Source of the DNA: CAYLQA01 sp964385695
Lineage (GTDB): Bacteria; Desulfobacterota; Desulfobulbia; Desulfobulbales; Desulfurivibrionaceae
Assembly: GCA_964385695.1 (NCBI GenBank)
Contig: CAYLQA010000025.1
Coordinates: 1-53,408, forward strand
Length of the DNA: 53,408 nt
Reading direction: 5' to 3'
Made by a program: the position numbers and the translations under genes. Positions 7,744 through 16,579 of this stretch are shown in pieces (position 1 is the first letter of the stretch; every line of letters begins with the position of its first letter). The notes beneath the pieces are model-generated. The model worked only from the letters and a program-made list of their open reading frames with translations. It was not told the DNA's origin and ran no database searches.

Positions 7744-8478
7744 TCAGGAAAAGACTCCCTTGCCAAGCAGGACGATCTCGCGCTGTCGAACAAGCTTGAC
7801 AAGGTCATCTTCTTCCTTGCCCCTGGCGTGGAAGGTTACGCCAATGCAATTTAAGTTTGTTTCATCATCAATAATAGAACGAACAACCTCTCCCTGGCCG
7901 ATGCTGAATGTCGCCAGGTTTGCCTGGCTGTCCTCCTGGGTGCTGTCCACCGGGAAGGTAAGTTCGATATCCGTTAACAATGGTAGTTCAAGGTCAATAT
8001 TGTTGTGGGTGTGAAAAAGCATGCCGTTGGCACTGAAATTATGCAAAGGTATGCTGTGAAACCGTTCACTCCTGTATGTGTATGAAACCTGGCTGCCGTA
8101 TGGGGCAACAACCCGTAAATGCTGGCGCCGTTGAAGCCTGTATATTTCAAGGGGCATGGCCGCGGTAATGGTGTCGTCATTTGATTTTACGACACGCACA
8201 TTAAAATGATTGATCAGCTTGCCCTCGTCCCGGAAGACAATTCGGGCAAGGTTGACATTTTCCGGCCAGTCCAAAGGTTTGTCGATGGTCATGTATTCAT
8301 TGTTGAAATCGCCCAGGAAAGTGAACGCGGATTGGTAGTTTCGGCTTGTCAGATAGACAGGCACACGCTTTTTTTTAAGACGCCGGATAGAGTGGCGGAT
8401 GATCTCTGCTGAGCGTGAGTTCTCGTAACCGGTCCCAGCAGCAAGCCAGTCACTGTGCTTACTGTGATACATAGTCAT
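7744..8478 (-). CDS. PilZ-domain protein, YcgR-like (first of tandem pair)
   Basis: 244 residues. An N-terminal YcgR-like beta domain (about 35-110) precedes a PilZ domain (about 115-235). The c-di-GMP signature is present as RRQHLR (117-122) and NFSANG (147-152), where Asn replaces the commoner Asp of D-x-S-x-x-G. PilZ proteins bind c-di-GMP and pass the signal to motors or secretion systems. It is a clear paralogue of the next gene: both carry NYQS and DKP-DWP segments at matching positions. No membrane segment is seen. It is followed by the structured element at 7628-7710. Confidence 0.88.
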   Translation of the reverse strand: MTMYHSKHSDWLAAGTGYENSRSAEIIRHSIRRLKKKRVPVYLTSRNYQSAFTFLGDFNNEYMTIDKPLDWPENVNLARIVFRDEGKLINHFNVRVVKSNDDTITAAMPLEIYRLQRRQHLRVVAPYGSQVSYTYRSERFHSIPLHNFSANGMLFHTHNNIDLELPLLTDIELTFPVDSTQEDSQANLATFSIGQGEVVRSIIDDETNLNCIGVTFHARGKEEDDLVKLVRQREIVLLGKGVFS

Positions 8479-8601
8479 ATTGTTTTACTTCTGGAATTGG
8501 ATAAAAAAGGGTGCACCTACTCCTCAACTATCACGCATCATAGTCAAAGCAGGCAGAAGTTCACAATAGGGGCGACTCTGTATTTTGGCAAGAGCTGTAA
8601 A

Positions 8602-8610
8602 GGGGGGGGG
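8602..8610. repeat. Nine-base G/C homopolymer after the second PilZ gene
   Basis: A run of nine G on the plus strand starts one base beyond the stop codon (8612-8614) of the PilZ gene read on the minus strand. It is the same length as the tract at 1716-1724. It lies in the space between the two PilZ genes. Confidence 0.6.
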
Positions 8611-8611
8611 A

Positions 8612-9352
8612 TTAGGCGGAAACACCTTTGCTGAGCAGTTGGATCTCCCGGCGCCGGACAAATTTTACCATGTTGTCCTCTTCTTTGGAGTCAAGATGAA
8701 AAGCAACGCCAAAGCAGTAGCATCCCATATCGTTGTCACGATTGCAGCGCACAACGGTTCCTTTCTTAACGGCAAGGTAATGATGACCGCCTAAGGCATC
8801 GTCGGCTTGACCTGTTTCCGGAAACTTCAAACTAATTTCCAAAACATCAAGCTGATCTATGGGTGCTTGTTTTTTACTGAGAATGAGCATGCCCCCCGCG
8901 CTAATGTCCTTTACGGTGAACCCCTGATGTTCATTTCCCATAAGGACGAAAGAAGCGGAGCTGCCCTGGGGGGCATCTACTCGGTAATGTTTCCGCCTTT
9001 GCAGGCGAAAAAGTTCGGTGGGTACAGTGGTATAAACAGTGTCCGATGTTACTCGGGTGATGTGTACGTTAAAATGGTGGACCAGCTTTGATTCATCGCG
9101 AAACACCAGGCGCGACTTTTTGAGGTTGATAGGCCAGTCCCTGGGTTTATCAATGAGGAGTTCATTATTGATGTTGTCGAGGAGGACGGAAGGGCCTGAC
9201 TGATAATTATGGGCTGAAAAAAAGATCGCATTATGGCTGGATTTCAGTTTTTCAATGGCTTGGATTATAATCCGGGCGGAACGATTACTCTCATAACCTG
9301 CGCCTACAGAGTCCCACCTATAGCTGATATGTTGTTGTTTTTTTTGTTTCAC
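8612..9352 (-). CDS. PilZ-domain protein, YcgR-like (second of tandem pair)
   Basis: 246 residues with the same two-part build as its neighbour: a YcgR-like N-domain and a C-terminal PilZ domain with the consensus motifs RRKHYR (119-124) and DISAGG (149-154). The canonical Asp is kept here, unlike in the downstream copy. Predicted to be a cytoplasmic c-di-GMP receptor. The two genes are 133 bases apart in the same direction and likely arose by tandem duplication. A GGDEF gene begins the next group downstream of its promoter side. The output partner is unknown; the MotAB pair at 13695-15574 is a candidate by analogy with YcgR, which acts on the flagellar motor. Confidence 0.9.
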   Translation of the reverse strand: MKQKKQQHISYRWDSVGAGYESNRSARIIIQAIEKLKSSHNAIFFSAHNYQSGPSVLLDNINNELLIDKPRDWPINLKKSRLVFRDESKLVHHFNVHITRVTSDTVYTTVPTELFRLQRRKHYRVDAPQGSSASFVLMGNEHQGFTVKDISAGGMLILSKKQAPIDQLDVLEISLKFPETGQADDALGGHHYLAVKKGTVVRCNRDNDMGCYCFGVAFHLDSKEEDNMVKFVRRREIQLLSKGVSA

Positions 9353-9499
9353 GATTATTTCTTGTATTTTTAAGTAGTTCCATCCCTTTTTTTCTATCGT
9401 AGGTGATTTTTTGTATGTATGGCAATGGGGAGTACTCTGTATTTTAGAGGCTGGATGTGATGGTTGCGGTATGAGCGTGTTGGGTGATCAGCAAAAAAG

Positions 9500-10270
9500 T
9501 CAGCTGCTTTGTGACTTTACATCGGAATAGGTGAGCACCATGTTGCGGCCGTTGGCCTTGGCCAGGTACAAAGCCTGGTCGGCAAAGGAGAGGAGTTCCT
9601 CAGCACTGTGAGGAGCATGGGGGGTAAAGGAAGCAATACCGACACTGATGGTGACCTTCATGGCATAGGTATCATCTTGATGAATGAAGTTGTCCGATCG
9701 TTTGCGGATACGCTCGGCAATGGTGATAGCACCGTGGAGGTCTGTGTTGGGCAAAAGGATGGCAAATTCTTCTCCGCCATAACGGGCAACGGTATCGGTT
9801 TTTCGCGCTTCATGGAGGATCTGTTTTGCCGTGCCTTTCAGAACAGTATCTCCGAAGGGGTGACCACAGCAGTCGTTGACCTTTTTGAAGTGGTCAAGGT
9901 CAAGCATCATGCAGGACAGGTCCGTATTATGCCGGGCTGCCAAAAGAAAATCGTGTCGCAGCATTTCCTGAAAATAGCGATGGTTGGCAAGGCTGGTCAG
10001 GCTGTCCCGTGTGGCCTGTTGCTTGAGGATTTTATTTACCTGGTTGAGTTCATTGGCACTTTTAGCCATGCGGTTGCCATAGGCAATGAGGCTGCCTAAG
10101 AAAAGTGCGGTTACAAACGCGGTAATTCCGCCGACAAGCAGGTGCTCCAAATCGAAATAGGGAATTTCCGGATGGACAAAATGATCAACCAAAGGGCTGA
10201 TGTTTGCCATTATGACTATCACGATGAGGTAAAGAAAAAGTCGGAGATGACGTTGCGCCATGTTCTTCAC
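9500..10270 (-). CDS. Membrane-anchored GGDEF diguanylate cyclase
   Basis: 256 residues. Two N-terminal membrane spans (about 10-27 and 42-64) are joined by a short loop, with a short linker helix and then a GGDEF domain (about 88-250). The active site reads GGEEF, a functional variant, and an RxxD inhibitory site (RKTD) lies five residues before it, which suggests feedback inhibition by c-di-GMP. Its product would feed the PilZ receptors encoded next to it. There is no obvious sensor domain, so input may come from the membrane segments or be absent. Confidence 0.92.
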   Translation of the reverse strand: MKNMAQRHLRLFLYLIVIVIMANISPLVDHFVHPEIPYFDLEHLLVGGITAFVTALFLGSLIAYGNRMAKSANELNQVNKILKQQATRDSLTSLANHRYFQEMLRHDFLLAARHNTDLSCMMLDLDHFKKVNDCCGHPFGDTVLKGTAKQILHEARKTDTVARYGGEEFAILLPNTDLHGAITIAERIRKRSDNFIHQDDTYAMKVTISVGIASFTPHAPHSAEELLSFADQALYLAKANGRNMVLTYSDVKSQSS

Positions 10271-10344
10271 TCTGCGGTTGGAGTAACCAGAAACTGATTA
10301 TCAGTTATTTTAGTATAGAAGAGAAAGGAGGGTAAAGAAAAGGC

Positions 10345-11442
10345 TCAGCTTGCTGCGAGGAGTTTGCGAAGCTCGTCTTTAAAGATGTTGATCAGCTTGC
10401 GGTGGGGAGATGGAAAGGCAAACCCATCAAGCTCATCCAAGGTAAGCCAACGATAATCCTGGGCTGCATGGAGTACAGGCGTGTCGTTGTTGCCCGCCAT
10501 TTTGCAGGTAAAGCAGTGCAGGGTCACCTTGTACTTGGTGTAGTTGTGCTTGATGATACGTATCGGGGTTACCTGTTTGATAGCGAATTCGGTTTCTTCG
10601 GCAAATTCGCGCGTAAGGGCCTCTTGGGGGCGCTCACCCTTTTGCAGCACTCCGCCTGGAAATTCCCAAAGGTTTGGCCATACGTCATCAGGGTGGCGTT
10701 GTTGGATAAAGACTTTCCCATTGTGGATTAAGATGCCGCTGGCCATCTCTATAAATATGGTTTCCTTGGCCTTGCCCGGTACCGGGCGTTGATCTACAAG
10801 ACCCAGTTCGTATGCCTCGCATTGGGTGTTTAGCGGGCATTTTTCACAGTGGGGTGATTTAGGGAGACAAACCAAGGCACCCAACTCCATGAGGGCCTGG
10901 TTAAAAAAGCGGGCCTTGCCGCCGGGCAAAAGGCTATGTGCCTTGCTCCAGATGATGTGCTGACTCTCCTTTTCCTTTACCGGCAAGGATATATCAAACA
11001 GCCGGGTGAAAACCCTTTCCACATTGGCATCCACTACCGGATAATCCTGGTTAAAGGCCAAACTCATAATGGCACCTGCCGTGTATTTGCCAATGCCTGG
11101 CAGCTTGAGCAGGGCGGCATGGTCTTGGGGCAGGGCGCAGTTATGCTCGGCACAGAGAATTTTTGCGGACTTGAGAATGTTTTTTGCCCGGGAGTAGTAG
11201 CCTAAGCCCTCCCAGAGTTTAAGCACCTCATGCTCAGTGGCTTGAGACAGGGTGGCAATGTCAGGAAAATGTTCCAGCCAGCGCTGAAAATAGAGGACCA
11301 CCCGATCCATCTGGGTCTGCTGGAGCATGATCTCGGAGATCCAGATGTGGTAAGGCAGATAGGTCTTACGCCAAGGCAGATTACGCTTGTGGCAATCAAA
11401 CCATGACAGGATGCTCTCTTGTATGTCGTTTTGTTGGGGCAT
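10345..11442 (-). CDS. mutY: A/G-specific adenine DNA glycosylase MutY
   Basis: 365 residues, typical for MutY. It removes adenine mispaired with 8-oxoguanine. In order: an HhH-GPD glycosylase core with the hairpin LPGIGKYTAGAIMSLAF and the catalytic Asp in VVDANVERV, a [4Fe-4S] loop with cysteines in PHCEKCPLNTQC, and a C-terminal NUDIX-like domain (about 225-355) that recognises 8-oxoG, with the remnant GGVLQKGERPQEALTREFAEE. The gene starts 8 bases after the stop of cstA and is likely co-transcribed with it. Confidence 0.96.
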   Translation of the reverse strand: MPQQNDIQESILSWFDCHKRNLPWRKTYLPYHIWISEIMLQQTQMDRVVLYFQRWLEHFPDIATLSQATEHEVLKLWEGLGYYSRAKNILKSAKILCAEHNCALPQDHAALLKLPGIGKYTAGAIMSLAFNQDYPVVDANVERVFTRLFDISLPVKEKESQHIIWSKAHSLLPGGKARFFNQALMELGALVCLPKSPHCEKCPLNTQCEAYELGLVDQRPVPGKAKETIFIEMASGILIHNGKVFIQQRHPDDVWPNLWEFPGGVLQKGERPQEALTREFAEETEFAIKQVTPIRIIKHNYTKYKVTLHCFTCKMAGNNDTPVLHAAQDYRWLTLDELDGFAFPSPHRKLINIFKDELRKLLAAS

Positions 11443-11450
11443 CGAGGGCT

Positions 11451-13208
11451 TTACAGATCACGGTTTTGCACGGGAACAAGTGGTTCGTTGATTTCAGGTT
11501 GATCGGGACTTACTGGCAAGGTCGTCCTTTGCCGGAGAACCAGGCAGGACTCTATGAGCATCCAGATTTGCAGCAGCAGTATCACCCCGCTTACCGCAGG
11601 GAGGAAAATTTTATCCTGGGCCAGGAGGGTGATGATGTTGGAATACATGGCCCAGAAGGTCATGACCACCATGAAAAAAAGCGGTGGCACCGTGGTCCAA
11701 ACCGGCCGCCCGGTACGAGCGAGATAGGCTGTTACAGAGAGAAGAGCCAGGGAGGCAAGCAACTGGTTGACCGCACCGAAGATGGGCCAGAGCGCCATGG
11801 CGCCTTTGCCGTCGCCGGAATAAAAGGCAAGTCCCATGGCCGTGGCAATGGCAATAAAGGTAGCCGGCAGTCTTTTGCCGAGCTTGGGCATGTTGCCGAC
11901 AGTGGCTAACTCCTCAATCACATAGCGTTGGATGCGAGTAGCCGTGTCCAGAGTGGTGGCGGCAAAGGAAACAATGAAGACCCCCATAATTGTTATGGCA
12001 ATGGTGCGGCTGATGCCCAGAGCGGCAATCATATTGGCTGCCCCCTCGATAAAACCACCGAGTTTGGCCCCCAGGCCATTGGCCGCGGACCAGGAGGAGT
12101 AATGGTTCGTGTAGGCGGCAAGTCCTTGCAAGACGACACCATCACCATTATGCACCCCCATGCCGAGACCGGCCGTGCAGGCAATAATGACGAGTACGGC
12201 GAGAGCCCCTTCAAAGAGCATGGAGCCAAAGCCGACAAAAAGGGCGTCTGACTCTTTATCCAGTTGCTTGGCGCTGGTTCCTGAGCCGACCATGGAATGG
12301 AAGCCGGACACGGCGCCGCAGGCGATGATGATAAAGAGAAAAGGCAGCATGGTGGGAGCACCCTCGGGCTTGGCAACGTAGGCTGGCGCTACCACCTCCG
12401 GCTGGGCGATAAAAAGCCCGAGAACAAGAAGCCCCATGGCAATGAGCAATTGGTGGGAGTTGAGGTAGTCCCGAGGCTGCAGGAGTTGATCCACCGGCAT
12501 GATAGAGGCAATGGCTGCATAGCAAAATAAAATGAGCATCCACAGGGTTACGGGGCTGAGATCAAAGAAAACAGGCATGACAAGGGGATAAAGAGTGCCC
12601 AGCCAGACAGTGGAGTACATGGCCACGACCCCGATGATGGATAAAAAGAGTAGGTTTCCTCCCTTTTTTCGCACCAGATAGCCAAGTGCGAGGGCAATGG
12701 GGATCTCCAGCCAGACCGCAAGGACCGCATTGGGATACATCTTAAAGAGAACGGCGATAATAAGGGCGAAAATGGCGATGACGATCCAGAGTTCAAAGAA
12801 GATGATGACAAAAAAGAGATTTCGGACTCTAGAAGAGATGGTCTTGCCCACCACCTCGGCAATGGATTTTCCTTCGTTACGGATGGAGATAACCAGTGCA
12901 CCCAAGTCATGAACCGCCCCGATGACAATGGGGCCGATGACAACCCAGATGAGAGCGGGCAGCCAGCCCCAGATGACACCGATGGCCGGGCCGACAATAG
13001 GGCCGGTACCGGCAATGGAGGTAAAGTGGTGGCCGAAAAGAACATCCTTCTTGGTCGGTACAAAATCCACATTGTCTCGTAGCCTGTGGGCTGGAGTCTT
13101 GCGATCATTGTTCAGGCAAAAGATCTTTTTGCTCAAGTAACGTCCATACAGCTTATAGCTGATCAGATAGGCGCCAAAACAAGCAAGGGCAAGAAGTAAG
13201 GAGTTCAT
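11451..13208 (-). CDS. cstA: Carbon starvation protein CstA family transporter
   Basis: 585 residues, a polytopic inner-membrane protein with many hydrophobic segments. Family motifs include the N-terminal HFTSIAGTGPIVGPAIGVIW and FHSMVGSGTSAKQLDKESD. CstA and its paralogue BtsT import peptides or pyruvate; which substrate applies here is not decided. It is somewhat shorter than E. coli CstA (about 700), as in the shorter form common outside enterics. It ends 8 bases before mutY. No BtsSR-type sensor lies next to it. Confidence 0.93.
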   Translation of the reverse strand: MNSLLLALACFGAYLISYKLYGRYLSKKIFCLNNDRKTPAHRLRDNVDFVPTKKDVLFGHHFTSIAGTGPIVGPAIGVIWGWLPALIWVVIGPIVIGAVHDLGALVISIRNEGKSIAEVVGKTISSRVRNLFFVIIFFELWIVIAIFALIIAVLFKMYPNAVLAVWLEIPIALALGYLVRKKGGNLLFLSIIGVVAMYSTVWLGTLYPLVMPVFFDLSPVTLWMLILFCYAAIASIMPVDQLLQPRDYLNSHQLLIAMGLLVLGLFIAQPEVVAPAYVAKPEGAPTMLPFLFIIIACGAVSGFHSMVGSGTSAKQLDKESDALFVGFGSMLFEGALAVLVIIACTAGLGMGVHNGDGVVLQGLAAYTNHYSSWSAANGLGAKLGGFIEGAANMIAALGISRTIAITIMGVFIVSFAATTLDTATRIQRYVIEELATVGNMPKLGKRLPATFIAIATAMGLAFYSGDGKGAMALWPIFGAVNQLLASLALLSVTAYLARTGRPVWTTVPPLFFMVVMTFWAMYSNIITLLAQDKIFLPAVSGVILLLQIWMLIESCLVLRQRTTLPVSPDQPEINEPLVPVQNRDL

Positions 13209-13334
13209 AAAGGCAAGAGGTGCTGCAACCCTGGGCTAAAGTGTAAATGTCGGATGAGCTGACAATATACTACGGAGTGTGACGGGCGGCAAGTTTACCG
13301 CCTGCGTGATTGTGAGACTAGGGGAAACTAAAGA

Positions 13335-13571
13335 CTAGAAGATGATATCTGAGACATCTTTATCAAACTCTTCTGCATAATGCCGGCTTTTGTAAAACCG
13401 GCACTCCTTGCAGCGGGAATAGTTATCATCAAAATTAAAAAGGGGTTGGCCGGAGCCGAATGTGCCGGCTAAGGCAGCGCAATGCCTGCCGCCGTTCGGG
13501 AATGCGGGACAGTCGCATTTTTCTTTGCCGCATTGATGAAATTCCCAGCAATTCAGAATGGTATCATCCAT
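13335..13571 (-). CDS. Small cysteine-rich protein (two-CW-like)
   Basis: 78 residues from the chosen ATG. Eight cysteines fall in pairs, in segments such as NCWEFHQCGKEKCDCPAF and CKECRFY, resembling the two-CW small proteins frequent in sulfate-reducing Desulfobacterota. The cysteines suggest a metal (zinc or iron) or redox role, but the function is unknown. A longer form starting with TTG at 13646 is possible. I prefer the ATG at 13571 because the extra 25 residues look non-conserved, although neither start has a strong ribosome site. It stands alone between motB and cstA. Confidence 0.65.
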   Translation of the reverse strand: MDDTILNCWEFHQCGKEKCDCPAFPNGGRHCAALAGTFGSGQPLFNFDDNYSRCKECRFYKSRHYAEEFDKDVSDIIF

Positions 13572-13694
13572 AAAGAAATAGCTCGTCAGTAAAAGACCGT
13601 TCGTATTACTCTTTAAAATAATCCCCCTATCACACTCTTTACCCAAGTTGGGAACATATTACAATGCTGAATAAATACGGAATGTTAAGTCATG

Positions 13695-14669
13695 CTAGAT
13701 TTGGGCCATGATATCGAGCTTCTCGTCCGGCAGGGTGCGTTGGTCGATGATGATTTCTACCCGGCGATTTCGTGCCCGGTTGTATTCCGAGGTGTTGGGC
13801 AGGCGTGGGTTCGTGGCAGCCAGCCCCTTGAGGACAAAGCGGCTGTCCTCCAAAACACCGCCTTTTAACAGTTCGTGCATAACCGAAAAGGCCCGAGCTC
13901 CGGAAAGCTCCCAATTTGATCGCCATCTGCCCCCGGAAATAGGTAAGTCATCAGTGTGCCCTGCAATGGTCACATCCCCGGGGATGTCTACCAGGGCATC
14001 ACGGATTTTTTTGGCTGTGGGCAGAAAGTTTTTATCCAGGGTCGAGCTGCCTTGAACAAAGGTGCCGTGCTGCAGAATATGAATAATAATGAGTTGGCCT
14101 GCGATCTCTACATCAAGCATTTCCTGGGATATCTCAATGGTCAAAGCTCCCCGGAGATCCTGACCATACTGAAAGGTTCGTTGCAGTCGAGCCTGTTCCT
14201 TTCTGTCAGCGGCCGCTTGCCCGCTACCTTGTGCCGTTTCACCGGGACCCTGGATGATGATCACGGGGTTACCGCCCAGAGCCCTTGACATGGAGCGGGC
14301 TATTTCGCGAAATTTCTGTAAATCGAGTTGAGAAATGGCAAAGAGGAGAATGAAAAAGCTGAGGAGCAGGGCCATTAAATCGGCAAAGGTGATAAGCCAC
14401 CGCCCACCCCGTCGATCCGGAGTTTCTTCCAGTTGAGTGAACATTGCGTCCGGATTTTCAAAATCCATCCCTAAAATATTCTGCTCATTGCTGCCCTCTT
14501 CGGAAACCAGGCCCGCCATGCCGACTTTGGGTATGCTCGACTCGCCCAGGTGAATGGAAGAAGCGGGCTGGCCTTCTTTTTTTTCCGCCGCAGTCTGCTG
14601 AGGGGAATGGGGGGCCTCAGAGTTCTTAGCAGATCGCGCGGGATTTTTTTTATCTTGAGGAGTGCTCAT
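13695..14669 (-). CDS. motB: MotB-like flagellar stator protein (OmpA C-domain)
   Basis: 324 residues. A cytoplasmic N-terminal tail of about 88 residues, longer than usual, precedes one membrane span (about 92-112) with the proton/sodium-carrying Asp in TFADLMALLLSFFILLFA. A linker and a peptidoglycan-binding OmpA/MotB domain follow (about 185-315), with AGHTDDLPISGGRWRSNWEL and NRARNRRVEI. It anchors the stator to the wall. Its start overlaps the motA stop (ATGA), so the two are translationally coupled. Another MotB-type ExbD/TolR-like role is less likely given the OmpA domain. Confidence 0.93.
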   Translation of the reverse strand: MSTPQDKKNPARSAKNSEAPHSPQQTAAEKKEGQPASSIHLGESSIPKVGMAGLVSEEGSNEQNILGMDFENPDAMFTQLEETPDRRGGRWLITFADLMALLLSFFILLFAISQLDLQKFREIARSMSRALGGNPVIIIQGPGETAQGSGQAAADRKEQARLQRTFQYGQDLRGALTIEISQEMLDVEIAGQLIIIHILQHGTFVQGSSTLDKNFLPTAKKIRDALVDIPGDVTIAGHTDDLPISGGRWRSNWELSGARAFSVMHELLKGGVLEDSRFVLKGLAATNPRLPNTSEYNRARNRRVEIIIDQRTLPDEKLDIMAQI

Positions 14670-15574
14670 GGCGCGGCCTTCTTCTCATCTGCAGCAGTCA
14701 CAGTGCTCGGGGATACGGCTTCTTTTGGCCCACCACCAGCTCCACTCTCAAATGGTGTCGGGATAGCTTTATCCACAGCAGCCTTCCATCTGCCCCCTAT
14801 GCGTTCCGAAACAGGCAGGTAGGCTAAAAGCATCTCTTCAAGCACATAGGGGTGCAGCGCCTGTTGTATGCCCAATACGCCATCCGTGATGAGGAGTTTG
14901 GTGCGGTGTTCTTCCTGGCTGCGTAAGGCAAGCTTGTCGGCAATTGGGGTCGCGAACATATGGGCCATCATGGCGCCATACAGGGTCGTGAGCAAGGCCA
15001 CGGCCATGGCCGGACCGATATCATTGGGGTCGTCCATGCTGGCCAGCATCTGCATCAGGCCGATCAGGGTGCCGATCATACCCATTGCCGGGCTTACATC
15101 AGCCAGAGCGCGAAAAACCTTTACCCCAGAATGATGCCTTTCAATGGTGTGATACATCTCTTTATGCAGGGTGTTTTTGATGATGGCCGGGTTGATGTTG
15201 TCCACCACATACTTGACTCCCTGCCGTAAAAAAGGATGTTCGATACCTGATTCGTCCAAAGACAAGAGGCCGTGCAAGCGCGCTTTCTTTTGCAGGATGA
15301 TAATCTGGTCGATGAGGATATGGGGATTGTCGATTTTAAAAAAGAAGGCCTGAAATGCCACGGTCCATGCCCTGAAAAAATGTGGCAGGCTGAATTTGAT
15401 CAGTACGATAAAACAGCTGCCGCCCCCTACGATGAGAAAGGCCTGCAGGTTTAAAAATAAGGTGAGCTGTCCACCGCGGAATAAGGCCAGAAATACAATG
15501 CCAACGGCTCCGAGAAGACCTATAACGGTGGCATAATCTGTAAGGCGGCTTTGAGAATGAGGAGCATGATCCAT
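14666..15574 (-). CDS. motA: MotA/PomA-like flagellar stator protein
   Basis: 302 residues. Four membrane spans in the MotA pattern: two near the N-terminus (about 13-30 and 37-57), a cytoplasmic loop of about 90 residues with KARLHGLLSLDESG, then two spans with PAMGMIGTLIGLMQML and MAVALLTTLYGAMMAHMFATP. It conducts ions with MotB. The PAMGMIGTLIG motif is closer to sodium-type PomA than to E. coli MotA, but the coupling ion is not certain. The C-terminus has about 45 extra residues rich in Ala, Gly and Pro. Ribosome site AGAGGA lies ahead of the ATG. First gene of a two-gene operon. Confidence 0.93.
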   Translation of the reverse strand: MDHAPHSQSRLTDYATVIGLLGAVGIVFLALFRGGQLTLFLNLQAFLIVGGGSCFIVLIKFSLPHFFRAWTVAFQAFFFKIDNPHILIDQIIILQKKARLHGLLSLDESGIEHPFLRQGVKYVVDNINPAIIKNTLHKEMYHTIERHHSGVKVFRALADVSPAMGMIGTLIGLMQMLASMDDPNDIGPAMAVALLTTLYGAMMAHMFATPIADKLALRSQEEHRTKLLITDGVLGIQQALHPYVLEEMLLAYLPVSERIGGRWKAAVDKAIPTPFESGAGGGPKEAVSPSTVTAADEKKAAP

Positions 15575-15712
15575 TTTCTTCGTCCTCTTGTGATATGGGC
15601 CACTGGTGCCGGCCCTTTATCCTATTGTCGAAAAAAAACGGCCTCCTCTTCAAGGAAAATCGTTAACAAGTTGATTAAAGGCGGAAATTTGTTCCTAAAT
15701 ACATAGTACTCC

Positions 15713-16576
15713 CTATCCGTATAAGGTGATGAGTAAAAAACCGGCAAACATCATGCAAGATCCTATTCCGCGATGAATCATTTCGCTTTCCTTGAGCACG
15801 AGCCAGCTGAAGAGCATGCTGAACAGAATACTGCTGCGCTTGACTGCGATCATATAGACTGCGGTGGCATTTATGATGGCCAGGGCATGGCAACAGACAT
15901 GGAGCACCAGCAGTCCGCCGAGCCAGCAGCCTTTTTTCCTGTTTGCGACAATATTACCAAACTGCATCTTGCCGGTTAGGAAAAGGCTCAGGATAAAGAG
16001 GAGATTAAAGGTCAGGAAAAATGAAAAGGTGAAAAAGAGCGGGGAGGAGTGTTGCATACTCTTTTTACCGATGACCGCAGCAAAGGAAAAGAGAAAGGCC
16101 ACAATCATCATCAGCCAGGAGCCTTTTTCCTTAAAAAACGAGGAGAAGGGACGCCACAGTCCGTTTTGGGCCTTGTCTATGTTGAGGACATAGCTGCCGA
16201 CAACAATGAAGATGACCCCGCCAGCCCCCCAGAGATTCACTCGTTCCCCCAAGGTTAGATAGCCGGTGATAAGCATAAAAACAGGGGTAAAGGAAAGAAA
16301 GGGTACGGAGAGGGACAGAGGGGAGAGCTTGATCGCATAAAGATAGAGGATGTAGGCCAGGGCGTTAAGGGGCAAGGAGATTAAAAATGTCCAGGCAAAG
16401 GTTGTATCAAGATGAGGAACAGGAATAAGAAAAAGGCCGCAGGCCAGTAGTGGCATGGACCACAGCAGTTCGATACCCGCTATCTGCGGTGGCTCAAGGT
16501 CCTTAAAGATTTTCACCGAAACATCGCGCACGGCAACGGACATGGCCGTGAGCAGTGACAGAAAAAACCAGGTCAT
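15713..16576 (-). CDS. EamA/DMT family exporter
   Basis: 287 residues with about ten membrane segments in two EamA repeats (about 1-135 and 150-287), including the typical end of repeat one (PLSLSVPFLSFTPVFMLITG). Members of the drug/metabolite transporter superfamily export amino acids, sugars or other metabolites; the substrate cannot be predicted. It begins 3 bases after the stop of the SNF2 helicase gene, so it is the third gene of a trxC-helicase-DMT operon. A run of eight T on its strand (15638-15631) about 75 bases after its stop could help terminate transcription, but no good stem precedes it. Confidence 0.85.
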   Translation of the reverse strand: MTWFFLSLLTAMSVAVRDVSVKIFKDLEPPQIAGIELLWSMPLLACGLFLIPVPHLDTTFAWTFLISLPLNALAYILYLYAIKLSPLSLSVPFLSFTPVFMLITGYLTLGERVNLWGAGGVIFIVVGSYVLNIDKAQNGLWRPFSSFFKEKGSWLMMIVAFLFSFAAVIGKKSMQHSSPLFFTFSFFLTFNLLFILSLFLTGKMQFGNIVANRKKGCWLGGLLVLHVCCHALAIINATAVYMIAVKRSSILFSMLFSWLVLKESEMIHRGIGSCMMFAGFLLITLYG

Positions 16577-16579
16577 GCG

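Noticed and set aside
7603..7854. 83-codon plus-strand ORF across the PilZ end and the structured terminator
   Set aside because: It overlaps the well-supported PilZ gene on the other strand and the hairpin, and the product shows no family pattern.
13285..13305. Hairpin upstream of cstA as a terminator
   Set aside because: A 5-bp GC stem without a T run on either strand; too weak to call.
13572..13646. 25-residue N-terminal extension of the two-CW-like protein from a TTG start
   Set aside because: No ribosome site for the TTG, and the added residues look unlike the cysteine-rich family core; the ATG at 13571 is simpler.
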